Of a stretch of 64,000 bases of DNA, positions 1 to 11,179 are shown piece after piece. This DNA comes from Allolobophora icterica (taxonomy: Eukaryota; Annelida; Clitellata; Crassiclitellata; Lumbricidae). The notes below the pieces were generated by a model. The model saw only the letters and a program-made list of their open reading frames with translations, made no database searches and had not been told where the DNA came from. The position numbers and the translations under genes are program-made. Positions within the stretch are counted from its first letter, which is position 1. The number at the start of each line of letters is the position of its first letter. Location of the stretch: assembly GCA_963556255.1 (NCBI GenBank), contig OY744610.1, positions 60,999,648 through 61,063,647 on the forward strand, given 5' to 3'.

Positions 1-139
1 ACATAACTGAAAGCCTTTATTTATTACAGATTTCTTAATTAATTTTTTAAATTTCACAACAGCTTTGAGAATAATTTACGATGCTTACAACCATAATTTA
101 GCTATTTTGTGCTGAATGATGCAGAGATTAAACGACACT

Positions 140-680
140 CAGATATATATAGCGCGCAATTTAGATGAATTAAAGGTGTCGAAAGAGAGCCTGATATATT
201 CTTTGTATTTTCTTAGTATTTCACATTTTAACGATGTCCTATAGGGCGACTGATCTGTGTAGGCGACAGATTATTTACCATACCAGAGACTCGGTACATT
301 TATTTTAAAAGTACTATTTGACACTTAAGTTGCTGATAGGCTTCAGTCTTTGGCACAAGTTTCGACATAGGAAACTTCATAGACATAATTTGTGGTCACC
401 ACGCGGATATGCTAGCTTTGTGATATTACCAGTAAATACGAATAACGCACATATATTGACCACTAAATTTGATGGATCTGTGTAAGAAATTCAGAGAAAG
501 AAATCAAATTTCCAGACAATCGCTGAAATAAATCTCTGTAGAATTTCAAGAAATCAATTGAAATGGCCGAGATCAAACGGAAGCCTAATTGGAAATGGAT
601 AAATCTATTTACTGCGCCGGGCAGGAAGGCATGCACCTTTAACAGAAATCGATATCTCTGCAACAGTTAATTACTTACAA
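140..680. repeat. Dispersed repeat R1, copy I
   Basis: This is the first of three related noncoding copies (others about 1,580-2,237 and 14,755-15,400). Shared landmarks in order are a TATATA-rich start, 'gaattaaaggtgtcgaaaga', 'cttcatagacataatttg', 'gcggatatgctagctttgtg', 'tttccagacaatcgctga' and 'atttcaagaaatcaattg'. No credible reading frame runs through it. It looks like an old interspersed element or a piece of a larger duplicated segment. Positions 681-1,579 carry another partial copy of the AAAGGTGTC motif (745-800) and a family B motif (about 1,160-1,270), and otherwise nothing recognisable. Confidence 0.6.
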
Positions 681-1579
681 TCAGACATTTCCCAATCAAG
701 CATTAAGGATTATGCAAAACTCACACCTATATATCATGTTCTGTATATTAATTAAAGGTGTCGAAGGAGAACCTAATATTTTATTAGTATTTCATATTTA
801 ATTTAAGGACATCTTACAGTGTTGACAGTTTTGATCAATTCTCTTGTCATAACCGACAGGTCTATCACTCGACTTTTTTGGAATTTATAGGAGGTATACG
901 TGTGAGCTGCCAAGTATAATTCACCCAGGATTCCCAGTCTATTACTTTAAATTTTTAATATAGCTACTTTAACATCTGTTAGAAATGTAATTATGACACG
1001 AGGTTCTTATTTTATTGGTAAAGTTTTACATAAGTAATTAACCAATACAATTAAGCAACAGTATCAGAGTATATTATACACAAATGGTTAAGAAAGGAGT
1101 ATAACATAACACATTTACAACATCTACATTATCTACATTTTACAGTAGTGGCAGTATTTTCAGTTTAGCGACGCTGTGTGATAACAAAGTATATTAGCGT
1201 CGCCCTCCTCCTTAATCCAGACTTTGGACTGGCGCTGCCAGAGTACGAGCATTGGCGGAGTTAAACTCTTCACGAATATTGCAGTCGAACGACCAAATGT
1301 CTATATAAGTGCAAAACCACCCATCAAAGTAAAAAATACCACCCATCATAACTATATTATGATAGTGTGACATATGATGCTATCGAACGCCCCTCAGCGA
1401 AAAGAATGTAATCTCAGCTGAACTGTTGGAATTCTCAGTTTGTTTTAACACATACATGTATATGTGAAAGCTTTGTCTATTACAGATTTCATATAAATTG
1501 AAAACTATGTTATGAGATGAGTTCCTAAATCTATTTTTTTTCAGCTTCTCTTGAATATTTAGGACGATTTAGGCTCCGA

Positions 1580-2237
1580 GAATGCTGAAAAATATATAAC
1601 GCGAGATTTTTGTGAATTAAAGGTGTCGAAAGAGAAACTTATATATCTTAATATTTTCCTAGTATTTTATATTGTAACGATATCGTATAGAATAAATGAT
1701 CTTATTATAGACGATAGACTATTCACCGTACGTTTACTTTAAAAGTACTATTAAACAGGGATATTGCAGATAGGCATCCATTTTTGCCGCGTTACAACAT
1801 AGAAAACTTCATAGACATAATTTGTGGACATCATGCGGATATGCTAGCTTTGTGATATTACCAGTAAGTTTCAGTTACCGACAACAGCAACGTTTGCATT
1901 GCCACAGCAGTGGTTATTTGCAATTTTGAAAACGCACATCCTATATTCACCATTAAATTTGATAGATTTTTGTGAGAAATTCAAAGAAAGAATTTAAATT
2001 TCCAGACAATCGCTGATTTAAATCTCGGTAGAATTTCAAGAAATCAATTGAAATTTGGCCGAGATGAAAACGTAGCCTAATTATAAATGGATAAAAATAT
2101 TTACTGCGCTGGGCAGTAGGCCTAATGCACGGGTCTATCTAAATGAATCGATATTTACAGCTGTACAGCCTAAAGTCGCTTCATTATTGCTCATCCATCT
2201 ATGCGGATCTTCCATGGGTCGAGTTCGACCGGCTTGA
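1580..2237. repeat. Dispersed repeat R1, copy II
   Basis: This copy has the same landmark order as copy I and adds a distal part ('attattgctc' near 2,185 and a 'cgaccggcttgag' end) that is also present in copy III at about 15,340-15,400. It is interrupted right after 'ggcttgag' by the AT-rich palindromic element that begins near 2,238. Copy III reads on past the same point without that element, which supports calling the next block an insertion. Confidence 0.6.
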
Positions 2238-3070
2238 GAGTAGGGACCTGCGAAGCTTCGATATTCGAATCGAAAACGAATCGGACGGCGGTATTCGATT
2301 CGATTCGAAAATGAAGCCATGATTCGAAAAATTTCGAATCTTATTTGGAAACATGATTAGCCCTTGACGCATTTTGTTGTAAACTAATTGTTTTCATTGT
2401 TTAATGCGCGTGGATTGGTTGTTGAATTTCTGCGTGCAACGGCGGCACTCGACAACAGCACACCTTATGGCAAGAAAATGGTTTATAATTAGAATGCCAT
2501 ACTCAGAGTCAGAGCTTCCCATCTGAAAATAGTAGGCGGCTTGAAAATCGATCGCGCTGGATTGGTAACTTTGGTCTAAAAAGTAGGGGGTACCAATTTC
2601 TTGCACACTCAGAGCAAGGCGGAGCTGCGATCTCTGGGAAGGCACAATAATAAAATATTGATTGGCATTGTTCAAGAGGTGTAGGTAAACCTCGTAACTC
2701 ACAGATTACGCCTATGCAGGCTTTGCAAGACGAGCGACCAAGGAGAGCGATCGATGGATCGCTCGGCTCAAGTGAGAAGGTCTAGCTATGCTCCGGTAGA
2801 TGTATGTACAATGTACATCAAAGTGCGGTTATGCATTTGGTACAATAAAGAATATACTTACTTACTTAACTCATAAATTATGTGTGTTATTTTTGATTCT
2901 GTTGATTAGCTTAATTAATGTTTAGTTTAATTGATTTTAAACTGCAGAACAGTCATTGACATATTGATACGTGGTACGCCTGTGCAATCAAGCATCATGA
3001 ATATCAAACTGGTACCCGCTGATTCGATTCGAGATTCGATTCGAATTCGAACCTTTACCCCCGATTCGTA
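2238..3070. mobile_element. Possible non-autonomous DNA transposon with TTCGAATCGA-rich inverted ends
   Basis: The left end (about 2,242-2,330) and right end (about 3,010-3,065) are inverted versions of each other, both rich in ATTCGAATCGAA words. The left reads 'tagggacctgcgaagcttcg' inwards; the right end, read on the other strand, starts 'gggggtaaaggttcgaattc'. The interior has no recognisable transposase. It holds a LINE-like tail, 'acaataaagaatatacttac' with TTAC repeats at about 2,838-2,870. The insertion point matches the place where repeat R1 copy II is interrupted. I could not identify a clean target duplication. hAT elements can have such ends, but the superfamily is not established here. 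Confidence 0.4.
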
Positions 3071-3077
3071 CTAGACC

Positions 3078-3250
3078 TATATGCGGGAGGTTCTACACTG
3101 GCTTCCCTTTCCTCAGCGCCTCTCTTTCTGGATCACTTCCCAAGTCTGTAGGTTCCTATTGGGGGAGGCGCCTGTGTACCTACGGGAGCTCTGCAGGCAG
3201 GTTCGGCGTTTTGTCCTACGGCAGTCACCGTCCTCCTGCCTACCATTTAT
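3078..3250 (+). pseudogene. L2/CR1-like LINE ORF2 C-terminal fragment
   Basis: Translation from 3,081 gives VLHWLPFPQRLSF, then 'FLLGEAPVYLRELC' further on. This is the well-known C-terminal tail of L2/CR1-like reverse transcriptases (LHWLP...R..Y......GLAP.YL.DL). Only the tail is present and the frame degenerates after about 3,250. A relic of the same stretch is visible near 15,905-15,990 in segment copy b. Confidence 0.6.
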
Positions 3251-3744
3251 TTTACTATCTACAGGCCTAAACTCTAAAAGAATTATTTATTGGAACAAGT
3301 GTATTTATCTGAGCTCTATGCTCTATCAATGTACTTGATATAGCAGTAATTTTAGCTTTGTCGCCCCGTCTCGTCCTATGGCAGTCGCCGTCCTCTTCAT
3401 TCTGATCCTCGCGTCGATCTTACCAACCCTTTTTCCCGTACAGTCACAATCCAACAAAGCCCTTTCTCAGTTGCTGGCCGTGTCACGTGAAACGGGTTCC
3501 CTTGGGAGGTGAGCCTGCCTGCATCTGTCTGGTTCTTCCCTCGCCGAACCTGCCTGAAGGCAGAGAGCCAGAAGAACAACTAGTTTCAGTTATTACAATC
3601 ATGTACATTTTGAATGTGACCGAGGTAAATATAGGAAATGGAAAACGGTTTTTAAAGGTGTTTATCAATAGCTCAGCGCTTCGTTGAGGTATAAGCGTTT
3701 TCTACATAGCTGGCAACTGATAGCGCTATTATTTAGCTAGTTGC

Positions 3745-3850
3745 TGTTTAACGACGCTGTGTCGTAGCAAAAATGATTATAATAGCCCTCCTCCTTTATC
3801 CAGACTGGGTATTGGCACTACCGGAGTACGGACAGCGGCGCAGTTTGAAC
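3745..3850 (+). repeat. Family B motif (about 100 bp), representative copy
   Basis: The motif runs from 'gtttaacgacgctgtgtcgt' through 'gccctcctcctttatccag' to 'actaccggagtacgg'. Related copies are near 1,160-1,270, 11,100-11,180 and 16,365-16,465 in this orientation. Inverted copies are near 5,930-6,030, 6,235-6,330, 6,340-6,430, 18,770-18,870, 19,090-19,280, 22,025-22,130 and 22,345-22,540. The family is degenerate and noncoding. Both orientations occur next to family A motifs. Confidence 0.6.
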
Positions 3851-4094
3851 TACTAAAAGGATGGACTACACGTTTAACGACATTTTTCGACATCAAAGGT
3901 CGTTAACATCAATAAAGTTTTTTTAGCATTTTTACTGCTAACCTAAACTTCTATATAAGTATTAGATGCATTGGAATCAGAAGTTTAACGACATCTTGCG
4001 GTAGAAATTCCGCTAACTTCGATTAGAAAAATGTATGGCTTCAGTGTACCGTTGCTCAACGTTCCTATTCCCCGATTGGGTGGATGGATCCTGA

Positions 4095-4140
4095 ATTTAA
4101 CGACATCTTATGGCAAAAAGGCCGTTGGCGTCGACAGAAA
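4095..4140 (-). repeat. Family A motif (about 45 bp), representative copy
   Basis: On the minus strand the core reads GGC-CTTTTTG-CC...GATGTCGTTAAA, close to the consensus cores GGCCTTTGTTGCC and GATGTCGTTAAAC. More than twenty degenerate copies lie between 3.8 and 26.4 kb. They are inverted in the first part of each segment (3,872; 3,978; 4,095; 5,588; 14,430; 16,575; 16,690) and direct later (5,812; 6,440; 6,530; 6,663; 6,765; 7,533; 8,308; 9,970; 10,450; equivalents in b and c). The consensus can fold as GACGTC/GATGTC outside and GGC/GCC inside. The 3' end of the LINE at 26.37 kb is one more copy. Confidence 0.6.
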
Positions 4141-4544
4141 TTAGTTGGCTTAATACAGCCCATTATGTTATATTACTCAAATGCATGTCTGCCTCAAATA
4201 GGCCTAAACGCTCGGTCTTTACATCACTTTATCTCTAACACTGCTTGGGATGCTGGCGCTATATCAATTGCTCCACACATGCATACATTATATATTCTGT
4301 TTCAATCAGATTTCAAAATGTGCAGTGTTGGCAAAAGATGATCTTTGTGGCAAATTAATCAAAGTTTTGCAGCAATAGTCACACATACGAAATTTATTTA
4401 AGCTTAAAAGAAATATTTTTAATGAACATTTATAATGTACATGAGATTCTGAATCTAATTTTTAAATTATGAAATAGCTTTGTTACTTTGCATACCTGTA
4501 ATTACGACAAGAGATTTTTATTCTACTTTTCCATTTTCAACAAT

Positions 4545-4574
4545 TTATCATCATCATCATCGTCATCGTCGTCG

Positions 4575-4613
<39 letters not shown>

Positions 4614-4715
4614 TCATCATCATCATCATCATCATCGTCATCATCATCATCATCATCATAATCATCATCATCGTCATCATCATCATCGTCATCATCTTCA
4701 TCATCATCACCACCA
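4545..4715. repeat. Compound (ATC)n/(GTC)n microsatellite M
   Basis: An imperfect trinucleotide tract of TCATCATCG and CGTCGTCGT blocks. Its right flank 'acttgctatggcgccattca' recurs after the equivalent tracts at 17,140-17,305 and 20,410-20,562. Long histidine/arginine frames over it are artefacts of the repeat. Confidence 0.95.
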
Positions 4716-6823
4716 CACAGTACTTGCTATGGCGCCATTCAACCTGTGATCAGCAGCGCCTTACACATTTATCATTTAATGCAATCAAACAAATTTGCAT
4801 AAATATATGCAACCATTGTAAACAATATTTCTTATTATAGTTATAAATTTTTACACAAGTAATCACTCAACGCAAACAAGAAATATTAACATACTATACA
4901 ATTATACAATGTACTTATTAGAATTCAATAACTAAACATCTACAAAACCACTAATCAAAGGCTGACCAACCTAAAGACTTCACTTTGTATGCAGCCTACA
5001 TCAAGCAAATTCTTAATATTGAATTCTAGTTTCAATTATTTACACTTATCTCTCAATATATAAGAGATATTTTCTTCGCTACAGTGAATAATTATTGATG
5101 ATCTATATTTTCTTTTATTTGACAAGAACTGCAAAATTGGCTGGTTAAATTCCCAGATTTATCGGGATTTATTTTTATATAGCGGTGAAAGCAACGATTA
5201 AAAAGGTGTCTAAACGCAATCGAAAGTTACTAGTACTATTCCCTCTGTTAAATGATACCTAGCGGCTGCCAGGACTGTTCACGTTAACCTCACCCTTTCA
5301 ATTACTCCTACCCTGACTCAGCTGATTTCCGCCTCCCAATTCTCGCCCTAAACGACTCCCGCCTTAACATCTGCTGCTCTGCCTCCTCTCTTGATCCGGC
5401 CCTCTGGAAACCGGACTCTGAAATCCTTTGGAAAACCCTCTCTAATTTCACGTAGCGCTCGTAAATAAATAAAAAACCTGGTAGCCTGCGCCTGGCTTTC
5501 GAGTGGCGCTTTAGAAGTTTACAGATCACGATTACGATTCACCTTGGACTTGTTATTTGCTCTGAATTCAATCACCAATCGGATTCCAATGGCTTAGCGA
5601 CATCTGACGGTATTAAAGGCCGTTGGCGTCATTTGGTGCCGTAGGATACTTTAAAGTCCTGGAATCTAGGAAATATCTAAAGCAGTAGCAACTTAGTTAG
5701 GAATAAAGCACGAGTGGGAGAGAAAGAACTGAATACAGTTTGCTTAACGACCGTAAAGGCGTTGGATGCCACTAGATGTCTTTTGAATGCATGTTAGTAA
5801 AGGTTAACGTCAATGGTCTGGCAAACACAAGCTGTCGTTAAACATAGACTGTTAGTAAATTTATAAAGCTTTGCTTAGACACCACGCTATAAATAATAAT
5901 TTTCACTCTTCATTTGCTGAAATGTCGCCATTACCCTACCTGTGGTAGCGCCAATCCCAAACCTGAAAAAATGGGGAGGGCGACGCTAATCATGTTTCTT
6001 ATGATACCGTGTCATCAAACAACAACTCACCAACCTATCTTTAACATAGATCAGCATTTGGTTAGGTAAGTTTGGCGCTAAATCCGTGGCAGCCTTAAGA
6101 TGTCATTCACACTGCATATTCTACGAGTAATATAATGGCTGTTTAGACACCTTTAAACCAAGTCATTTCGACGCCATATATTTCTCTGGATCATAAAATA
6201 TCGATAACTCAGCAATGTAGTCTATTAAAGTTCGTACTTTGGCATTGCCAGACCCAAGTTTTGAGACAGGAAGTGACGACACTAATCATCTTTGTTATGA
6301 CAGTGTCATTAAACAGCAACTAACTTCCCATCCGCCACTGTCCTACATGTGGTGGTGCCAGTCCCAAGCCTGGAAAAAGAGGAAGGCGATGCTAGTCATC
6401 TTTGTTACGACAGAGCGTCGTAAATTAAACAGAAAATAGCCAATCAACGGCCTTTGTTGCGGTAAGATTTCGTTAACCCGTTGGTACACTGGGTTCCGAT
6501 GGTCATCTGTCTTCCTAGATTAATGAAAGATCGACGTCAATCACAAACCACAGGATGTCGTCGAACACAAAATACTACCGATTTTGTTAGGCCCTCATTG
6601 AACACTTTTAAATCGTATCAATCGGATGCTATAAATACCTCATTATATTTTATACCAAAATATTTCTGGCGACGTCCTTTGTTGCCACCAGATGTCGTTA
6701 TAAACTCTGGATCCATCCATCCAGTTTTAAATAATCGGGAATGCAATCCACAGATTTCTACAACGGCCCTGGAAGCCATAAGATGTCGTTAAACTCTGAA
6801 TAATAATAGTATTACTAAGGTAT

Positions 6824-7244
6824 CAATCAATCAATTAGACATTTATATAGCGCGCTCTTCAAGGCAACTATTCAGAGGCGCTTCCAGCCCAACCTCGACG
6901 AAAGAGAACAGCCTTTAGAGCAGAGAAGAAAGAGGTGGAGGAGTCTCGAGGGAGAGACCGCAGTCCAACAGGAAGGCCATTCCAGATAGTGGGACCGGCA
7001 ACGGAGAATGCTCGCTGCTGCATGGTTGCAGTGCGAGCGAAAGGAACATGTAAGTCACCGCGGGCGGTGGAACGGAGTGAACGGCGACCAAGAAGTGCGG
7101 ACGCTGGAAAACAGAGCTCACGTAGATAGAAAGGAGCGCGGCCAAGCTGACACTGCCAGACAATAGAAGCAACCCGGTATACAATGCGTTGCGAAAAAGG
7201 AAGCCAGTGGAGTACGTCACGCATGTAGTCAGACACGTGACCAA
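6824..7244 (-). mobile_element. 5'-truncated L2/CR1-like LINE insertion
   Basis: A 421-bp insertion present in segment copy a and absent at the matching site in copy c (near 22,930). Read on the minus strand it encodes the C-terminal tail of an L2/CR1-like reverse transcriptase: 'MRDVLHWLPFSQRI', 'GRAPFYLRELC', 'RAFSVAGPTIWNGLP', stopping at about 6,868. The 3' end has the usual GCGC hairpin, 'tatataaatg' and an (ATTG)n tail. Imperfect target duplications flank it: 'actaaggtat' at 6,814-6,823 and 'acttagggat' at 7,245-7,254 (8/10 matches). It therefore inserted after the a/c duplication. Confidence 0.75.
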
Positions 7245-7869
7245 ACTTAGGGATGACGGTAGTGATGATGATAATCGTAGCGACACAGATGATAGATAAT
7301 AGTAACCATGGTAGTTATAATGACACCTTTCTTTCAGCTCTGTTACCTTGCTTCGACACTACTACGAAAATATCAGGTTCTCTTTCAACACCTTTAATTC
7401 ACCTTTATGCCGCATTATATACCTCTGAGTTTCGTTTCATCGATGGGTAAGATGTATGCTAAGCAATCATTGAAGTGTAATGTGAATATACAATATATGA
7501 ACGGTGAGAGCTGTTCAAAATAATTTCTGTCAACGTCAACGGCCTTTGCTGCCAAAACATGTCGTTGGACCCTGACTGGATTCATTCGACGTCAAGTTTC
7601 ATTTCACAACGGTCGTAAGATGGCGTTGAAAATGACAGACAATCGAAATCGCAAAACTGAAGAAACCGTTAAAATGTCGAAGTAACTATCAAATTGTCGT
7701 CAACTGTCATTGATTTCATACAGGAAAGAATTGAGAGGACGTCGCGAATACCGCCAGTTTCGCTACTTTTCAATGCAGTAGTGACCGAAAATTTCGCGTT
7801 CGCGACGTTGTGGGATTTGGACTACTTTAAAATTGTTCAGCGATCGCTTGTGTGACTATGAATTCTCGA

Positions 7870-8290
7870 ATATTGTTGTTTATGCTGTTGTCACTGTTGT
7901 TGTTGTTGCAAGTGTTGTTATTGTTGTTACTGTTATAGTTATTATTATTGTAATCATTATAATTAATATCAGCTTCATCATCGTCATCGTCATCATCATC
8001 CTTATCATCACCATCATTTGAGCGCCTCTGATTAGGTTGTACTGCGAGAGGCACTTTATAAATTCGTAAATACAATACAATACAGTCATCATCATTAACA
8101 TCATCATCGTCATCCTCATCACCATCATCGTTATCATAATCATCATCACTATTATTATTATTTTCATTATCATCAATATAATTTTCATCATCATTTTCAT
8201 TATCATTAACATTATACCTATCATTATTACTATTATTTATCTTCATTGTCGCTATGATTTTCATCATAACTTTCGTCATACGTCATTATA
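7870..8290. repeat. Degenerate TTG/TAT/ATC microsatellite zone M', with a LINE 3' end relic
   Basis: The zone passes from TTG-rich to ATT-rich to ATC-rich trinucleotides. At about 8,018-8,085 sits a hairpin plus tail ('gagcgcctctgattaggttg' and 'aggcactttataaat', then CAATA repeats) typical of L2-like LINE 3' ends. The copy at about 23,510-23,925 has the same layout. The Asp/Asn-rich and Met/Ile-rich frames here are repeat translations. Confidence 0.8.
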
Positions 8291-10104
8291 TATTATGACA
8301 AAATGATTTCTGGCGACTTCAACGTCCTTTATTGCTACAAGATATCGAGATATCGATACGATACGATACGATCATTATTATTATCATTAAGGTTTTGTTT
8401 CTACACTGTGACTAATTCAACATGATGAAGTTTCCTCAGTTAGGCAGAGTCGATTCCAATCACAGCCACAAAATGTCGCGCAATAAGTACTACTGAATTT
8501 GTTAGACCATCATTGAACACCTTTATATCGGATCTAACCAACGCTAGACCATCATTTTTAGACCATCATTGAACACCTTTATATCTTATCTCAACAACGC
8601 TATAAATGGCCTCATTTTAGCTTAAACGTCGTTACAACGATAATCACTGGCCTTTCGCGCTTCTGTGGCGGCCAAGTTATAGGCAACTGCGATGTTTATG
8701 AAATCGTATTCTTCTGACTTAATTTTACGCAAATTAATCTCGACGTATACCCTCCAGTTCTTCAAGTTCGGGCGACGCATCGATTAAGAAGAGAAATCAG
8801 ACGCGCATCAGCCTGTGAAGCTATTTCTTTGCATGGGCGTATTTAGGGGAAGAAAGATACGGATTTAAACCCCTAAATAAATTGCAAAAATACAAACACA
8901 CTTTACTTTTCAAAACTGACCCCGAACTCTGCGATCGTGTCCAATGAAAACCCCGAAAATAGGTCCAAAGAATGAAAGTAGTAAAAAGGAATGTTTATGA
9001 TAATGATCCTGAGAATGGCCATAGGCCCAAAGTATGATGCCGAATAGTTTAATTATAAAAAAATGATTGTTAGAATGAGTTTGTTGAAAATCTGAGTTCC
9101 TTGGTGATATAGAAAATGTCTTTGTAGTCAAGGACGTTACAATTAATCAACCAAAATTTGAACCAAATGTTTGCAAGACTTTTCCGAACTAAGCTGGCAT
9201 TGTTGGTTATCCATATCTATAAACTTTCTTACTAACTGCTAATCGAATTGATATGGGTTTTGACTGAACTCTTCTCTTGCTCTGGCCCTCATTTGAAAGT
9301 CCGGTCTTTATACCACTTTATCTCTAACATGCTGGGATGCTGGCGCTATATCAATTGTCCCACACATGTATACATAACATATACTGTTTAACAACTCCTT
9401 TACTTCTGAGAACATTCAGTAACATCAAGAGAAATTCGTAAGAAATTGTTGCTAGCTGAAGATGCCGCAATAAGAACTCACAATAAAACGAAACTCAGAA
9501 ATATATAACGTCGTGTGTAAGTAAATTAAAGGTGGTAAGAGAGAAACTGATATTTTCAACCTCCTCGCTTTAACCACTGTTAGGACTGGTACCACCCGAA
9601 ACAGCAGTGGCGGAGTTAAACCTCGACCTTACGACTGACAGTCCAGTAGTTTACGAATCGAAACATTCTTTACGTGTAAGCAGGGCGCAGAGCACAAGTT
9701 TATTGTAAAGATCCATCATATGAATATCACGTTGCAGAGTACTGTATTGGCCATACGAATGGTGAGAACTGTTCAAAATAATTACACACCTCTTTTAAGT
9801 ATTTGCTCGCCTTATTTATAAGTAAAAGCACGCACGCATTTCTGTATATTCCGTCAATATCGGCTCAGTGTCGTTAAGCAGCAAATGTCCAGTATCGAAA
9901 TTATTGTCGTCAACGGCCTTTGATAATAATAATGCTGGTCCGAGAAAAAGAGAACCCACCTAAGGTATTTGTAAGGTCGACGTTATGGGTCCTAAGAGTC
10001 ATAAGATGTCGTTACGCAATGGAAACTATTGCCATACGAATGCAACACCAACGCTACGCGTAGAGCCAGGTAGTGCCTTCCAAAGCCGGGGAAAATTAGG
10101 GGCC

Positions 10105-10178
10105 ACATCAATCAATCATGGAATTTATATAGCGCCTCTACAAGGGCTCTACTCAGAGGCACATGAACGGTCAGGGTA
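10105..10178 (-). mobile_element. L2-like LINE/SINE 3' end fragment
   Basis: It holds an ATCA tail, 'aatttatatagcgcctctac' and the complementary 'actcagaggc' arm. This is the 3'-terminal hairpin and tail of the same element family as at 6,824 and 12,515. Segment copy c lacks it, since the homology breaks near 25,860. Confidence 0.6.
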
Positions 10179-10659
10179 CCAATAAGATGTCTTTAAACAC
10201 TGGAACTACTGTTGGAATATGAATGGGAAGAACGGTTTCAAACAGACACCTCTTTTAAGGTTGGTATTTGTTCTATAAGTAAGAGCAGCCGCGCGGTCCC
10301 ATAGTAACACTCGACTTACACTGTCTTTAACAAAAGAATGATGTAGCCATTAGACGTCGTTAAACCGTCGATCCACAATCATCCATGGATACTGTATTAC
10401 TCCTGGTATTGTATTACGTCATACGAATGGGCAAAAATGTTTCTTCCGATGTCAAGTTCAAGGACCTTTGATGTCATAAGACGTCGCTAAACTGTTGGAT
10501 CCAACCAACAGGAAATATAGAGAAGTTGAGCAGCATATTATAGCAGGAACAGATGTCTGGCTGGTTTTAGGCCACAGCGACTGTACTTCACTGTACTATA
10601 CACTATGCCGTCCTCAAACAATCAACTTTTATCTACAAGTAGGCATGCGCATATTTTAA

Positions 10660-10688
10660 ATTATTATTATTATTTTTATTTTTATTGC

Positions 10689-10784
<96 letters not shown>

Positions 10785-10790
10785 CATCAT

Positions 10791-10889
<99 letters not shown>

Positions 10890-10932
10890 CAGTAGTAGCA
10901 GTAGAAATGTTATTAGTATTATTATCGTGCAT
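10660..10932. repeat. Long (ATT)n(AGT)n microsatellite forming the tail of a SINE
   Basis: An ATT tract at about 10,688-10,785 is followed by 'atcatcattag' and an AGT tract to about 10,890. The tract merges without a break into the 3' end of the minus-strand SINE that starts at about 10,933. Long poly-Tyr, poly-Thr, poly-Asn, poly-Leu and poly-Val frames on both strands are artefacts. Confidence 0.95.
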
Positions 10933-11095
10933 TTATTATGCGCCACTGCGTAATGACAGAGCATAAATCGATGCTCTGAGCAACTGTGAGTGAAGGACTT
11001 GCTCAAGATCTCTACACAGTAACCGTCTCATAGGAGAGGCTCTAACCCGTAACCTCCGCGTTACAAAGGCAAGCGCTTTAACCAATCGGCTATTT
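10933..11095 (-). mobile_element. tRNA-derived SINE (copy 1)
   Basis: On the minus strand a tRNA-like head is visible. An A-box-like 'TAGCCGATTGGTTAAAGC' lies at 11,070-11,092 and a B-box-like 'GGTTACGGGTTAGAGCC' at 11,038-11,054. The body contains 'GCAAGTCCTTCACTC', shared with the SINE at 14,541-14,762, and the tail runs into the giant trinucleotide repeat. The spacing and the substituted B box argue against a functional tRNA gene. Confidence 0.6.
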
Positions 11096-11179
11096 CGACA
11101 ACGAAGATGATTAGCGTCGTCCTCCTCATCCATCCAGGCTTGAGACTTGCACTACCAGAGTACAGGCAGCTGCCGATTT

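Larger units (their letters stand above)
3360..10090. repeat. Segmental duplication, copy a
   Basis: Noncoding segment shared with 15,960-20,400 (copy b) and 20,563-25,870 (copy c). Matching anchors are 'cctatggcagtcgccgtcct' (3,376 and 16,002), 'aacctgtgatcagcagcgcc' (4,741, 17,326, 20,587), the zone around 5,930-6,030, and the two ATC-type microsatellites. The order is P (3,360-4,540), microsatellite M, Q (4,716-7,860), microsatellite M' (7,870-8,290), R (8,290-10,090). Copy a lacks about 235 bp present in b and c and carries a private LINE insertion at 6,824-7,244. No credible host gene is present. Confidence 0.8.

Noticed and set aside
4480..4749. His/Arg-rich 89-codon frame
   Set aside because: Translation of the (ATC)n/(GTC)n microsatellite; no sequence outside the repeat supports a gene.
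7827..8279. Asp/Asn-rich frame and its duplicate at 23,469-23,924
   Set aside because: Trinucleotide microsatellite with an embedded LINE 3' end; apparent conservation comes from the segmental duplication.
10605..11006. Poly-Tyr, poly-Thr, poly-Leu, poly-Val frames
   Set aside because: All six frames stay open over an (ATT)n(AGT)n repeat.
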